Assembly (NCBI RefSeq): GCF_000711735.1
Contig: NZ_JONL01000009.1
Coordinates: 20,712-84,711 of the forward strand
DNA: 64,000 nucleotides
Direction: 5' to 3'
Origin: Maridesulfovibrio frigidus DSM 17176
GTDB lineage: Bacteria > Desulfobacterota > Desulfovibrionia > Desulfovibrionales > Desulfovibrionaceae
In this document: positions 35,268 through 47,700 of the stretch, one piece after another
Layout of the letters: every line of letters begins with the position of its first letter
Numbering within the stretch: the stretch's first letter is position 1
Made by a program: the position numbers and the translations under genes
The notes under the pieces: generated by a model
Databases searched by the model: none
What the model was told of the DNA's origin: nothing
Seen by the model: only the letters and a program-made list of their open reading frames with translations

Positions 35268-35299
35268 GCCGGGCAACCGTAGTTATACGGTAGCCCGGC
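35268..35299. other. Intercistronic hairpin
   Basis: GCCGGGC (35268-35274) and GCCCGGC (35293-35299) enclose a second, nested pairing (ACCGTA with TACGGT). There is no T-run. Like the hairpin at 25003-25032, it lies between genes of one leftward transcript and may stabilise upstream mRNA. Confidence 0.55.
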
Positions 35300-35332
35300 T
35301 GTATGGAATTAGCTTTCTCAGAAAACAAGTTA

Positions 35333-35647
35333 TTAAGCTTTTTTCTTCTCAAACTCATCTAAAGTTTTAGATAGAACAGCCATGAAACGTTTGGCTGTAG
35401 CAGGAGTCATAATAATACGATTGGTAAGGCTTACAAGAACATCTTTCTGAGCATTGTTCCACGCCTGACTTGTACCAAAAAGAAGCATAATTTCATCATT
35501 GGTAGTCGCAACGTTTGCTATGTTTGCATATTCACTTTTCATTGTACGGTCATCCCATACAATTTTACCAGTAGCTGCTTCTTCTGGATTTTCAATACCC
35601 TGAAGATTTTCTGCCTTGACTTCCTGAGCTTGATCTTTATTTGACAT
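35333..35647 (-). CDS. DUF3467 protein
   Basis: A 104-residue soluble protein with the DUF3467 pattern: SEYANIANVATTNDEIMLLF in the first half, then VLVSLTNRIIMTPATAKRFM and a C-terminal helix AVLSKTLDEFEKKK. The family is of unknown function but is small, cytoplasmic and often near secretion or stress genes. AGGAAT lies 8 nt before ATG. It directly follows the giant gene and precedes the GAF-HlyD gene, so a role as a chaperone or connector for the giant is an open possibility. Confidence 0.8.
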   Translation of the reverse strand: MSNKDQAQEVKAENLQGIENPEEAATGKIVWDDRTMKSEYANIANVATTNDEIMLLFGTSQAWNNAQKDVLVSLTNRIIMTPATAKRFMAVLSKTLDEFEKKKA

Positions 35648-35683
35648 TTTAAATTCCTATAATGAGTTCAAAGTTTGACTGAA

Positions 35684-35715
35684 CTGTTTAAAAACACACT
35701 TTGTATATTAAACAG
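35684..35715. other. AT-rich hairpin downstream of the giant gene
   Basis: CTGTTTAA (35684-35691) and TTAAACAG (35708-35715) pair across a 16-nt loop, about 30 bp past the giant gene stop. It has no clear T-run on the minus strand. It may be a weak attenuator between the giant and the DUF3467 gene, which would lower expression of the secretion parts relative to the cargo. Confidence 0.35.
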
Positions 35716-35743
35716 CAAATATTTTATATCACTGTAGACGACT

Positions 35744-38700
35744 TTACTGCCCGTTACCTGAAGGAGTTTGAATTACAGGGTCCACCTGCGAAACTACACC
35801 ATCAGGAGTTCCCCCCACGGGTTGTTGTCCCTGTAAAAGAATCTCCCCTTCGGGGGTAAATGCAGGTGCAGCTTCACCGGGCAGTACTATGCCGGGAGAG
35901 TCGTCAGGAAATTGCAGCAACCCACCGGCATTGCGGCCTTCAAGTGCTGGCAAGCCGCCAATCCCTAAACCGCTTCTCGGTTCTCCTGTTTGCCTATCAA
36001 CAGGCCTGAGAGACTGAATAGCTGTTTCAGGATTAAGCAAATCTGCGCCGCCATCACCACCCATTCCGTCAAAAAGACTTCCGATTTGACCTAACCCTCC
36101 GGTAGCTGCTCCGCGGCCAATGCCACCGAACAAGCTTCTAGCATTACCTGTGCCGTCTCCAACACCTTCAAATGAAGCATCACCTACAAGACTTCCTCCG
36201 GTGCCAAGTCCATAAGCTGCTACATCGCCAACTATGCTGCCTCCGGTAGCAACAGGATTGCTGGTAGAAGGAGTCGTGCCGGGTTGATTGGATTCACCCG
36301 ACTGGTTTTGACTAGGAACGTTAAAAAGTTCCTGTAGAATCAGCTGCGGAGAACCGTTTCCAAAAATATCGCCAAGCACTGATCCTGGTGCATTAAAATC
36401 TCCCAGCGGGTCAAGCCCATCCGGCCCGTTGTCCGGTCCAAAAGGATCATTTCCAAGATCATCTGCAGCAATCCTGTCTGCAATATTTGCCAGCTGTACT
36501 GAATCAATTCCAATTCCAGTTCCAGTTCCAGTTCCCACATCTACAGAAGTATCAGGAACAACTACAAGTGGCGGAGGAACAACGAATCCTGTTCTGAAAC
36601 GGACTACACCTTCACCGGTAATGCCGTGCAAAGGATCAGTTACAGCATCAGGGTCAAAGCTGAAGCTGTCAGCATTGGTAACCATAACAATATCGCCATC
36701 CCCATCAACAATGACACCGGGATCAATAATTGTTGCGCCGCCCCTGGCCCAGATGTTGACACCTTCACCGCTAAGTGCGGAAAGGTTATCGACCTCAATA
36801 TTCAAGGCACTTCCTGCGGTCTTACCTATCATTGCGGTAGCGTCTGCGTACATAGTTTCCGCCACAATGTTGAGACCTGCGCCGATGAAATGTTCAGGGC
36901 TGAAATCGGTTGGCAGTTCATCGAAACCATTACTGATTGATCCGTCCTGCGCAGTAAGTCTTACTTCGCCTTCAGTTATCAACGACCCGACACTCATTTC
37001 CTTAGCTGAAACATAAGTAATGGTTCCATCACCAGTAATCAACGCGCCACCGATGCCCTGATCCGTTACAGAATCAGGCTGGATACGCATGGCAATGTCA
37101 CCAGCGGTGGAAGTTACCGTGATGGCATTGGCTGCATCAGCCAGCATATTTCCAGTCTGAACAATGGATGCCCCTGTTAAATCGATATCTCCGTCAGTAG
37201 CAGTAAGCAGACCGTCTCCGGTCAGGTAATTGATGCCGCCGGCAGTTATGGAAACAGACTGTCCAGTAACTTCACTTGAAGTGGTTACATCGTCTCCGCT
37301 TATAGCAACTGCTCCGGCTGCGGTTACGGCCTGATCGATTACAGCGTTACCAACAGTAGACAATGTTACGCTGCCGCCGCTTGACTGAATGCCTCCGGCA
37401 GCAAGACCTAACCCGCCGACTCCAGCGATATTGATATTGCCACCAGCTGCGGCTGTTACAGCTCCATCTACATCAAAAGCATTTGCAACTTCTCCGATAT
37501 CCACTCCGGCACTAAGGTTGATAACCCCATTAATCGAAGTGACATTTGCTCCTGCGCCTGCAGTATTGTCAAAAATGGTTCCGGTGCGCGATGTTACCAG
37601 CGCATTACCTTCAGCAGTTACAGAGGAGACTCTTACGTCAGTCTGCGCGTCCAGCTGAGCTGTTCCGGTTGTAGAAATGATTGTTGCACCGTCTGCCTGC
37701 GTAACTCCTCCGGTGGAGGATGAGACACTTACACCAGAATCAGCCTGAACATTTGAGCTTGCGCCCTGAGCAATATTTCCACCAGCCAGCAATGTTGCGG
37801 TGCTATCAGCTGCAACCACATCCCCGGTCAGGGTAATGGTTCCGGCAGCCTTAAGAGCTACTGCCCCGGATGTTGATATCAGATTACCTGCCCCGATGGT
37901 CAGGTCTGCCATATCAGCAAGGTTGATTCCGCCTGCGGTGGCTGTCCCGGTCAAAGTTCCGGTAATCGCTGTTTCAAGAGCATCGCCGCCCTCAACACCA
38001 ATTCCGTTTGCCGCATTAAGGATTGCGTTTCCACCGACAACGAGGTTGGCGGCGTCATCGCCATTACCATCCAGAATAGCTCCGCTTGAACTGGTCAAAT
38101 TCATATTGCCAGCCGACGACATGTTGGTCAGCAGCATGCTTGTCTCAGTTACTGCAACTAGGTTTCCGGAGGTAGCTTCTATGGAAGAACCAGCGGCCAT
38201 ATTAATGGTTCCGGTTCCGGCATCAAGATTTACGCTGCCGCCTTGAATTGATCCGTCAGCAGCTACGTTGATGCCCGGTCCGGTCACACCTACAACTCCG
38301 GTGGTGACCACATCGCCCTGAACTTCGACAGCATTGTCAGCAGCGAGAGTAATATTTTTGATGGTATTTACATCACCGACATACAAAGTTCCGTGAACGT
38401 CCAGATTAATAAGTCCACCGAAAGTTCCGAAAAGGGTAAAGTCTCCGGATATTTCAAGATCAAAGTCCTTGGAACGACCGATAACCTCTGCGCCCACATT
38501 AAGCTCAAGGTCAGTGGTTTCACTTGTGGTTAAAGCTGCGAGCATGTTGGCAGTGAGATCTATGTCCGCGTCTACAGGGCTGAGTTCGCGCAGATCACCG
38601 TTTGAAACCACCATGACCATACCGAAAGAACGTCCTGCGTTAATAGAATCAACATAAACATTACCACTCGTGTTGATCAGAGTAATTGCATTGCCCATCT

Positions 38701-41700
38701 TATCTGTGGTCAGAGCCATAGATTCCACATTCAAAGTAGAACCAGATTCAACAGTGAGGTTGCCCTCCCTAATCTGTGCGTTCTCAACGGTAAGGGTTCC
38801 GGAATCCTTGATAGTAAGGTTACCGACGCCAGTGATAGTAGAGTTGAGGTTGTCCACATCTGTGACCAGCTTGGTTTCACCTACAGATACTGTGGTTAAA
38901 TTGCTGCCCCCGGCAATTGCAGTATCCACATTGGAAATAATAGTTCCGCCGGAGGTCAAGGTTACCCGGCCTTCGATAGGAGTATTCTCGACCTGCTTGA
39001 TCGTTCTGACCCCGTCAGCCACTTCAATCATGCCGTCAACAACCATATTTCCGCCGGAAGTAAGGTTGATATACTCAGCATAGTTACCGGACACACCGTC
39101 TATAGTGTTTGTTCCGGTGGCCAGTGTCCCGGTGGTATTGATATCAATATCTCCGGTGGCCTTGAATGTGGAAGTAGTCAGATTTAGATCAGAATTCGTA
39201 TCAAGATCAATCTCGCCTGTATTTCCACGAGCTTCAAAGTTAAAATTATCAACCTTACTGCTACCGATGCTGACCCTAATATCACTAGAAGGAGTAATGT
39301 GCACCTGAACAGTCAGATCATCCTTATTCGTGGTGGAGGTTACATCGATGAAAGAGCGTTCAAGCACTGAGTATCTTGCTTCTTCAGCTTCGGAAATGGA
39401 CGCTCCTCCAGTTGTATAATAAGAGCCTGTACCATCAAGGTTGGAAGTCATAACGGTCCGCAGCTCCACTGCTGCACCCGGTGTATCAGGTGAGTACATG
39501 GCAGTCTGCGCGTAGCGTCCGCCAACAACAGCGCGTACCAGCTTACCCTCAGGAGTTTCCAGAACTTCATTACCACCGGCATCATGATAAACAACGTAGC
39601 CGAAGGTAGTGTCACGAATAAAGATTTTCTGTGAATTATCGGCCTGTGCAGTGATCTTCAGGTTATCCACATTGGAACCGTCAGAAGAAGTAATATTTCC
39701 GCTTACAAGCACATCACGGCTGGAGATAAGTTCCAGTGTGCCGCCGCCGAAAACGAGATCATTTTCAAGCTTAATGGTTTCACGGGACTCTAAAGTGATG
39801 TTGTCCGCTGCATAGGTTGACGTAGTGGGCAGAATGAACTCAGTACCCGAACGCAAGATGAGGTCATCCTCAGCGTCCACGTTTACTTCAAGGTCCAGCT
39901 TCTTGGCTGCGTCAAGCTCTACACCTGAACCGCCCCAGACTCCGCCGGCACCGAAAGTATCACGGATAACCACACTGTCAGCGGTTGAGCGCAGGGTCAG
40001 CTTGGAGTCAGCACCTTCCGCACGAGCGGTGTACCCGAGGATTACACCGTCAGAAGTGATGGAAACATCGCCGTCTCCAGTCCTCACATCTGTTATGGTG
40101 AGGTCGGCTACAATGTCACCTATGTACTCAGTGTTGATGAAAGAAATATCCCCGGCTGTGCTGGATATGGACTTCAGTTCATTGATACGTGTTGAAATAT
40201 TTTCAATTCCAGTCTCTGCGCTGATGGTCAGCTGATCAGTGAAGATATTGGGATTTACTCCGTTATCAATACCGAAAACTAGTCCTCCAGAAATTATTTC
40301 CAGATCACGCCGTTCGCTGAGAACCTGAACATCCTTGATGCCTACATCACCCAGAGCAGTAACTGAGATTTCACCTTCGCCCGCAATAACCCTGCCTAGA
40401 TTCACGCCGTCCGCGCTGATATCATTAATGGTGATATCTCCGCCTTCGTAGGAACTAAGGTTTAGGGTGTTGGCAATGGTGGTGATATTGATGGCACCAG
40501 GCACTTCAATAGTCACAACGTCACCGATCATTCTAGACTCATCGCCGGTGACATTAATGGAATCCTGAACCTCGATGGTTACATCACCTTCACCGCCCTC
40601 GCCTACTGCGATGGTATTGTAAGTAACGCCTGCGTTGTAGACCTTGATGCGGATATCGTCATCGTCGGTCATGCCGCCTGTGGTCAGTCGTCCGGCATTC
40701 AGAGCGCCGAAAGTAGTCACGTCAATGGAACCGGAAGCAGTATCAAAGTCGGTTATGATCAATGCCTTGTCATTATTAATGACCAGTCCACCGCCGACAG
40801 TATTGGTCACTGCCAAAGAATCGATTGAGGTGTTGGCCTCAAATCCATCCTGACTAAGTCCAGTCAACTCGGCAGTAGTGATAACGCCACCAGTCTGTCT
40901 GATTGCCCCGCCTTCTGCGGTGAGGGTTACATGATCAAGGGCAGTTATGGTGGTATCAGTGATATTCATATCACCGGAGTCTGTTCCGGCTGTGAGATTC
41001 ACAAAACCTTCAGCCGCAGTAACTTCGAGTAAGCCACCTGCGTCTCCAGTGAATGCGCCACTGCCGTCTTCAAATCCGGCATCGATATCGATAAAATTGG
41101 CGGCCTTTAAATGTCCACCGAGCTTAATGTCATTTGCAGCTTGAACAACAATGCTGTCCTTGGTGGTGATATCACCGTCCATGATGGCATCACCGCCAGC
41201 TTCCACAACCACACCTGTTTCATCCAGAGTGGTTATAACGGAACCGGCATCACCGATGGTTATGTTGTTTTCAGCAACAAACTTAACTTCACCGGATGAG
41301 GTTATCAGCGATTCGGCTGCAATGCCGCCCCCTACCGGAGCCTTACCGTTAACAGTAATGTCACCGCCTGCGGTGAAAGTAACCGTAGAATCAACACCGG
41401 AGCCTGTCACCAAGCCGGACACGGAAATATCGTCAGCAGTTACAACATTGATATTGCCTACTGCGTTAAGGGCGTCCTGTTCAAATTCACCCCAGTTAAC
41501 CATACCACCATCATCCAGAACCCGCTCAGTGCGGTTGACGACAACATCTTCAAAGATAGGATTGTTGCGCCATATGGTAACGGACTTTTCCTGAACGACC
41601 TTAGTCACGTCATCATAGGTACGATAGATCGGACGGTTGGAATAACGATCTGTGGTATCGGACACGTACTGGTACTGTAATGTACGGCGATCATCGCTGA

Positions 41701-44700
41701 CATTATTCCATGTGGATTCCCAGTCGTAGTTGTAATCCTTAAAATCCTCGGTGAGGGTCTTACTAAACGCTTCAGGCGCTGCTTCCTTGACCCACCCAGT
41801 AGAATTTCCGGAATAATTGGTTACTACTCTAAAGTCATCACCACTATAAGAAGTCCAATAAGCGTCATTTTCCCCCCCCGTGGCCCAAATAATACCATAA
41901 GAACCGTTAACGTCTGTATCGTCATACCAAACTGCATTCCAATCAACGACATCAAGACCAATATCAAGAAATTCAGTGCCGCTGAACTTGCCATCTGTCC
42001 AAACCTGTAAATATTCAAATTCAGCAGTACTATTAATCTTAACATGTCCAGCGGTACTACTACTCGTACCCGAAGTATACTTTCGCTCGACAAAACCGGC
42101 CCCGTTCACATGTGTTATTGCAAGCCCTTTCGGATCGATATCAACGCCATAAGAATCGTCTCCTGCTTCGTCAATACCAACATCAACATTGTGGGTATTA
42201 GTCACAATCTTGCCGCCGACGCTGAGAGTTGTGTCAAAATAACTGACAGTTGCAGTGGCTTTCAGATCCGACTTATTGGATGTTTCAGAGCTGAGACGTG
42301 TTGCATCAGTACTGTCAGCGACCCAGAGTGGATCGAAATAATGATTGACCTGACTAGCTCCGGTACGTCCGTCATAGACTTCATAAAAACGATCACCTGT
42401 GCTAGCCACATAGCTGACATCCCAACTAGCATCTACCCCATCATAATCAGTGACGTCATATGATTCATATAAGGCTCCCCACGGTTCATCCACATCATAG
42501 CTAGAAGAACGGTGCGCCGAAGAAACCTGAGTGTATTTTACAGTAGCCTGATCCTGATAGCGTCCCACGACCACTTCAGAAACTACGGCCTCGCCTTGAG
42601 TCACAACTCGTAATACATCAGCGGCTGCGCCCTGCTGCATGCGGATATACTTGTCTTCCCAGCCAGACACAACGATGTGCACTATCTCAAGATCATTATC
42701 CTTCCATGCCGGAGTCCAAATGTTCTTGGTGGGGTTACCGTTTTCAACAACATGACGTTCAGGATTGGAGTAGGAAAAATCGTATAGACGCATGTAGCCA
42801 AGATGCTTGAGTACCGCATCCTGCTGTGCGTCAGTAAGAGTGTTGAAAGGACTATAATCGGCTACGGGGCTTATCGCACCTGTGACGCTCCAATTTACGC
42901 TGGCATTGTGATAATCAACACCTTCTACAAACCATTCACGCAGAGTGGTGCCATTGTAGTAGGCATCCTGAGTGAGGGTTACATCCATTGTGAAATATTC
43001 GATACCGGACTTAACTTCTTCAGTACCGACCTGATCTGTCAAAGTGGTAGCTACCCAGCTAACTTCCGGCATTAGGATAAATCCGTCTGCAACTTTCTGG
43101 TAACCGTTAGGAATCTGTACGGTCACGGCCCTGTTGGTAATGATGGGGGTAAGCAGAGCCTTCTGCCCGTCTCCGAGAGCAGCAGTAGCATCAACTTCAA
43201 AATCACCACCGGTAATGATATTGATATCGCCCTGCGCGTTTAAACTGCCCTGTCCAACTACCTGCACCAGAGCATCACCGAGAATCGCTACATCAACAGA
43301 GGAAGCCAAAAGCTGTTCCTGTGTCCAGTCGGCAGTGATGCCGCCCCGTACATCAATATCACCCTGTGAACTTAAAACTCCACCCATGATAGCAGAGGTA
43401 ATTCCGTTAATTACAATCCACGAATCAGAATCACGGCTGGCGCTGATGTTACCATCAAGACGGACATTGTCACCCTTGATATGAACACGATCAGCAGCAG
43501 AGATAATTCCCTTTCCGTTAAGGCCATCATCTCCGGATACCAGCACGTTTCCAGTCACGTTAATTTCAACTTGACCTGAATCGGCATAGGTGCGGATCAC
43601 GCCTCCAGAAAATACGGAAGCAGAGTTACCCTGCACGGTAACCTTTTCAACAGCATTGACCAGTCCAGTAACGGCAACGGTTCCAATTGTAGAAGTTGCA
43701 GTCACAGTAACAGGATTCGTAGTCACAGCTCCGTCAACGGACTTGGGCCTACCCACCTGACCGCCGAGATAAACATCTGCTACGCCTTCAAAAGTTATAG
43801 TTCCGCCCTCGCCCACATCAAAAGTGGCACCGGAAAGGCGGATAGGATCGCCGCCCTTTACAGGCTCAACGCCATCGGCAAGTTTCACACCGCTTGCATC
43901 AACATTGTCGCCGTCTGCATCGACCAGATTACCCAGCCCATCCATAAGCTTATCTTCTGCATCGAGGAAAAATCCTGTTATAATATCACGCTTATAAACA
44001 TGGTCGCGGGAAAGTATGGACTTGCCGGAATCATCGTCTCCGCCAATTACAGTAATGGTCTTACCTGCCTCAGTGATGCCGTCAAAGAAAGCAGTATCAC
44101 CAGCATTGATGGTCACGGTTCCTTCCGCATCTGGAGCTTCAGTGAAACCGTAGAGTGAAATGCCATGATCAGTATTGATGGTCACATGACTGGCTGTTGC
44201 GTCAGCTTCCAGATCACCTACAGCGGAATTTGCGCTGATGGATGAAAGGGAATTCTGGTTCACAGAAATGTCGTTGCTTCCGCCGACTACATCAATGGTC
44301 AGGTTACCGGAAGATTTGAGGTTACCGGCTGCCGCTGCGTTAAACCCGTCAGAGTCGATAGCATCCCCGCCGATATTGAGCCGCTCGATTGCGTCAACAT
44401 CAAGAACAGAGTCAGCTCCGGTCCATGTGGTTCCGCCTGTTACAGTCGCCCCCGCAAGCACGGAGCCCATGACTGTTACGGTGGAACCTTCGAGGGTAAT
44501 CTTACTACCTGCATCTGATGTACCGACTAGAATCGCTGAACCGATGGTCAGACTGTCGGCAGCGTCAAAGAAGATAGACCCAGTACCCTGAATAGTTGCG
44601 CCTTGCTGATAAAGCTGACCGTCCGGCAATGTATCATGACCGGAAGCCACAGCAACCTTGGAAGAAGTAATGTTACCATCAGAAGTAACCCTAATGGTCG

Positions 44701-47700
44701 ACTCGGCATTATTCACTTCGATTGCGGCATCAAAAATTTCAACAGAGTTTCCTGCGTGCAGAGCCAGATCATAATCAACAGAAACATCACCCTGAATGGT
44801 GAGATTGTTGTCTGCGGTAATGGAAACTTCAGCACCTGCTCCGTTAGAAGAGACTGATTCAATTACGCCCTGAATATCAATATTCTTACCCGTGATAGTC
44901 AGCGGAGTATTAGCGGTGATGCGCCCTGAAGTCTTGGCTAAGGTAACATCTCCGAATTCGGAATCAATGTTCACGGCTGCAAGTGCATTGCTACCCGAGC
45001 CGACAACACCGTCAATGACCACATCATTAGCCCCATTTAGGGTTAATGTGCCGCCGCCTCCGGTGGAGAGGATCTTGGCAGTGCCTTCAATCTTGAGACT
45101 TTCCTGACCAGTTGACTCAGTTGTTCCGCCGGTAAGGACAACAGAATCATAAGCTTCGAGAGTCCCGCGGATTTCAAGGCGGGTATCGGAGTTAAGAATG
45201 ATGTCAGAGCCAACACCGCCAGCGATGACGTTCCCCTTGATTACGCCATTTTCACCTGCGTTGAACTCAATGGAACCGTTAACGGTTTCAAGAACTCCTG
45301 TGGCATCAAGATCGATATCAACACCGTCAGCAGATGTGCCGGAATACATGTTGATGGCCTTATTAGCGATAACCTTACCACCTACGTAAATCTTATCATT
45401 AGGTCCGTCTTCCGCGCCGAGGTTGACCACGGAGCCAGTATTACGAGCGTCAATGGCGTAGTAAAGACCTGATTCCAGATCGCCGGAAGCTAGGTCTAGT
45501 CCGAGGTAATCTCCGTTCACAGAACTATCAGCAATAGTTATTCCGTAAGGACCAGTGAAGTTAAGGCGTCCGTCACGCAGCTTTAGCTCCATGTCAGGAT
45601 CAACCTGAGCTCCGGTTGTAGGATCGTCAGCAAAGTCAGCGTAGGTGTCACCCACAACAAACTCAGGGACATCGGAACGGGTCACGGTCCATGTGGCTGC
45701 TTCAAGAGCTGCCGTCACATCGGCCATGAGATCGTTTAAGGAAGTATTGTCCGCAGTATCTGCCGCAGAGATGGTCACAGACGCAGTGATATCGTGACTG
45801 ACCTTATCGAGCACTATGTCGAGGGTCACGTCATGAGGCAGTGTTCCTGCTGCGTTGTAAGGCCACGCGTCTGCAAGGATTTCGTTGGTATGACCAGGAG
45901 CCAGCACGTCTATGCGACCCGGCGCATTCAGATTGATGGTGGAATTCTCCATCCATGTCTCAAGCTGGGCAGAACCAAGCAACACGATTCCCTTACCGGA
46001 ATGATTGGTAGAACCGTCAGCCGGATCAGCCTCAACTGGATCAACTCCGCCAATAAGATCTATGGACTGTCCAGCCTTGAGTCCTACACCCACGCGAATC
46101 TGGTTATCAGCTTCGATCTTAACCCTGGAAGCTCCGCCAAAAGTTTCAATGTAACGACCCTGAACCGCTCCGCTAGCATCACGAACTGTCTTTATTTCAC
46201 CACCAGCAGCAAGGAGCCCCATTATTTCGGCATCCTGATCAGCTATTACATGGATAAGACCATCGACCTTCTTGACCGCAATTTCGGATGCACCTTGAAT
46301 GCGTACGCCCGTGCCGCTATCATTTGAGCCACCCTGAATAGTCAGATCACCTGCTGAGTGAATGTAACCGCCTGTTACAGTGGCATCGCCATCTTTATTG
46401 ACGGTATTACCACCGATGAAAGCCTGCCCTGCAACATTTATGTTGGTAGTTCCTTCGGTGCCGGACCAATCAATGTGCTGAGAAAGAAGAACGCCTTCGT
46501 CATCAAAAGTTTGAACCAGTGAGCCGCCAGCAACCATAGTTCCCATCATTTCCATATTGCCGGAACCAGTAACAATGATGTTACCGCCCACTCCGTTATA
46601 ACCACGGGCAGTCATGCCTCCTGCAGTGGTAACGAGCAGTCCCATATCGTTATCTTCAATACCGGGAGTCCCGCCCTTTACTATGACATTACCGGCAGCA
46701 AGAAGTCCGGTATCAACATTAAGTTGTGAACCGGCGCGTACTGTGAGATCTGCGCCCTCACCGGACCAGATAACTCCGCTAGTACCAACAGATCCACCCG
46801 CGACCAGTACACCGTAGAGATCAACGTCCGCGGAACCGTCAACGAGGATATCGCCATCAGCAGCGGCTGTACGCAAAGTGGAAGTTCCATGTACGTAAAG
46901 ACTTGAACCGTGCTGGTCCATACCGTTCACGTCCGTGCCGTCTAACTGGATACCGCCAAGAATCTTAAGTTCCTTGTCTGCGGTCACAAAACCTTCCACA
47001 TAAGTGAAAGTATCAGACTGCAAGGTGATGCCGGAGTCCGATCCGATAGCAGAAACATTACCGCGTAAAATAAAATCATCGGCAGAGGAAAGAACTACCT
47101 GCTGATTGTCACCGAGGGAAACGATTGTTCCGGTAACCATAAGGCCGTAACCGGAATTATGGTCCTGTAAATAATGGTCCGGGCTGATTCCCTTGATCAT
47201 GTCAAAGTAAGCCTGCTTGTTGTAAATAGAATAAGCGGGGCTGTAAGAAATATGATCAGGATCACCATAATCTTCGTTATCGTGCACCCCTGTGCCGGAT
47301 GAAACGGTCAGCCCGTCAGCAGTTCCGACAGAGCCGCCCAACAGCATTTCGTTGGCAGATATCAAAACGATATCCGCTCCTGCGCCAATGAGTTCAGGAA
47401 CAGGCTTGCCGTCCACATCATTGTAACGAATCCCTGCGCTAACGGCTGAACCGGCGTTAATAGCCAGCACTCCGCCTGCGTTAATGTCAATCAAGCCATC
47501 CGCACTACGAGCAGCAACAGTGGCCGCTTCCTTAAGCAAAAAGTCAGTTCCCACATCTATATCAATGGTGGAGCCTGCGCCATGGGCTTCAATGAAGCTG
47601 CCTATCTGCATAGCCTTTGTGCCGTCGATATCTATTGTGGAGTCGGCATTAAGGGACTCAATGCGGGAGCCTACATCCATAAAGACGGAAGTCACGCCAT

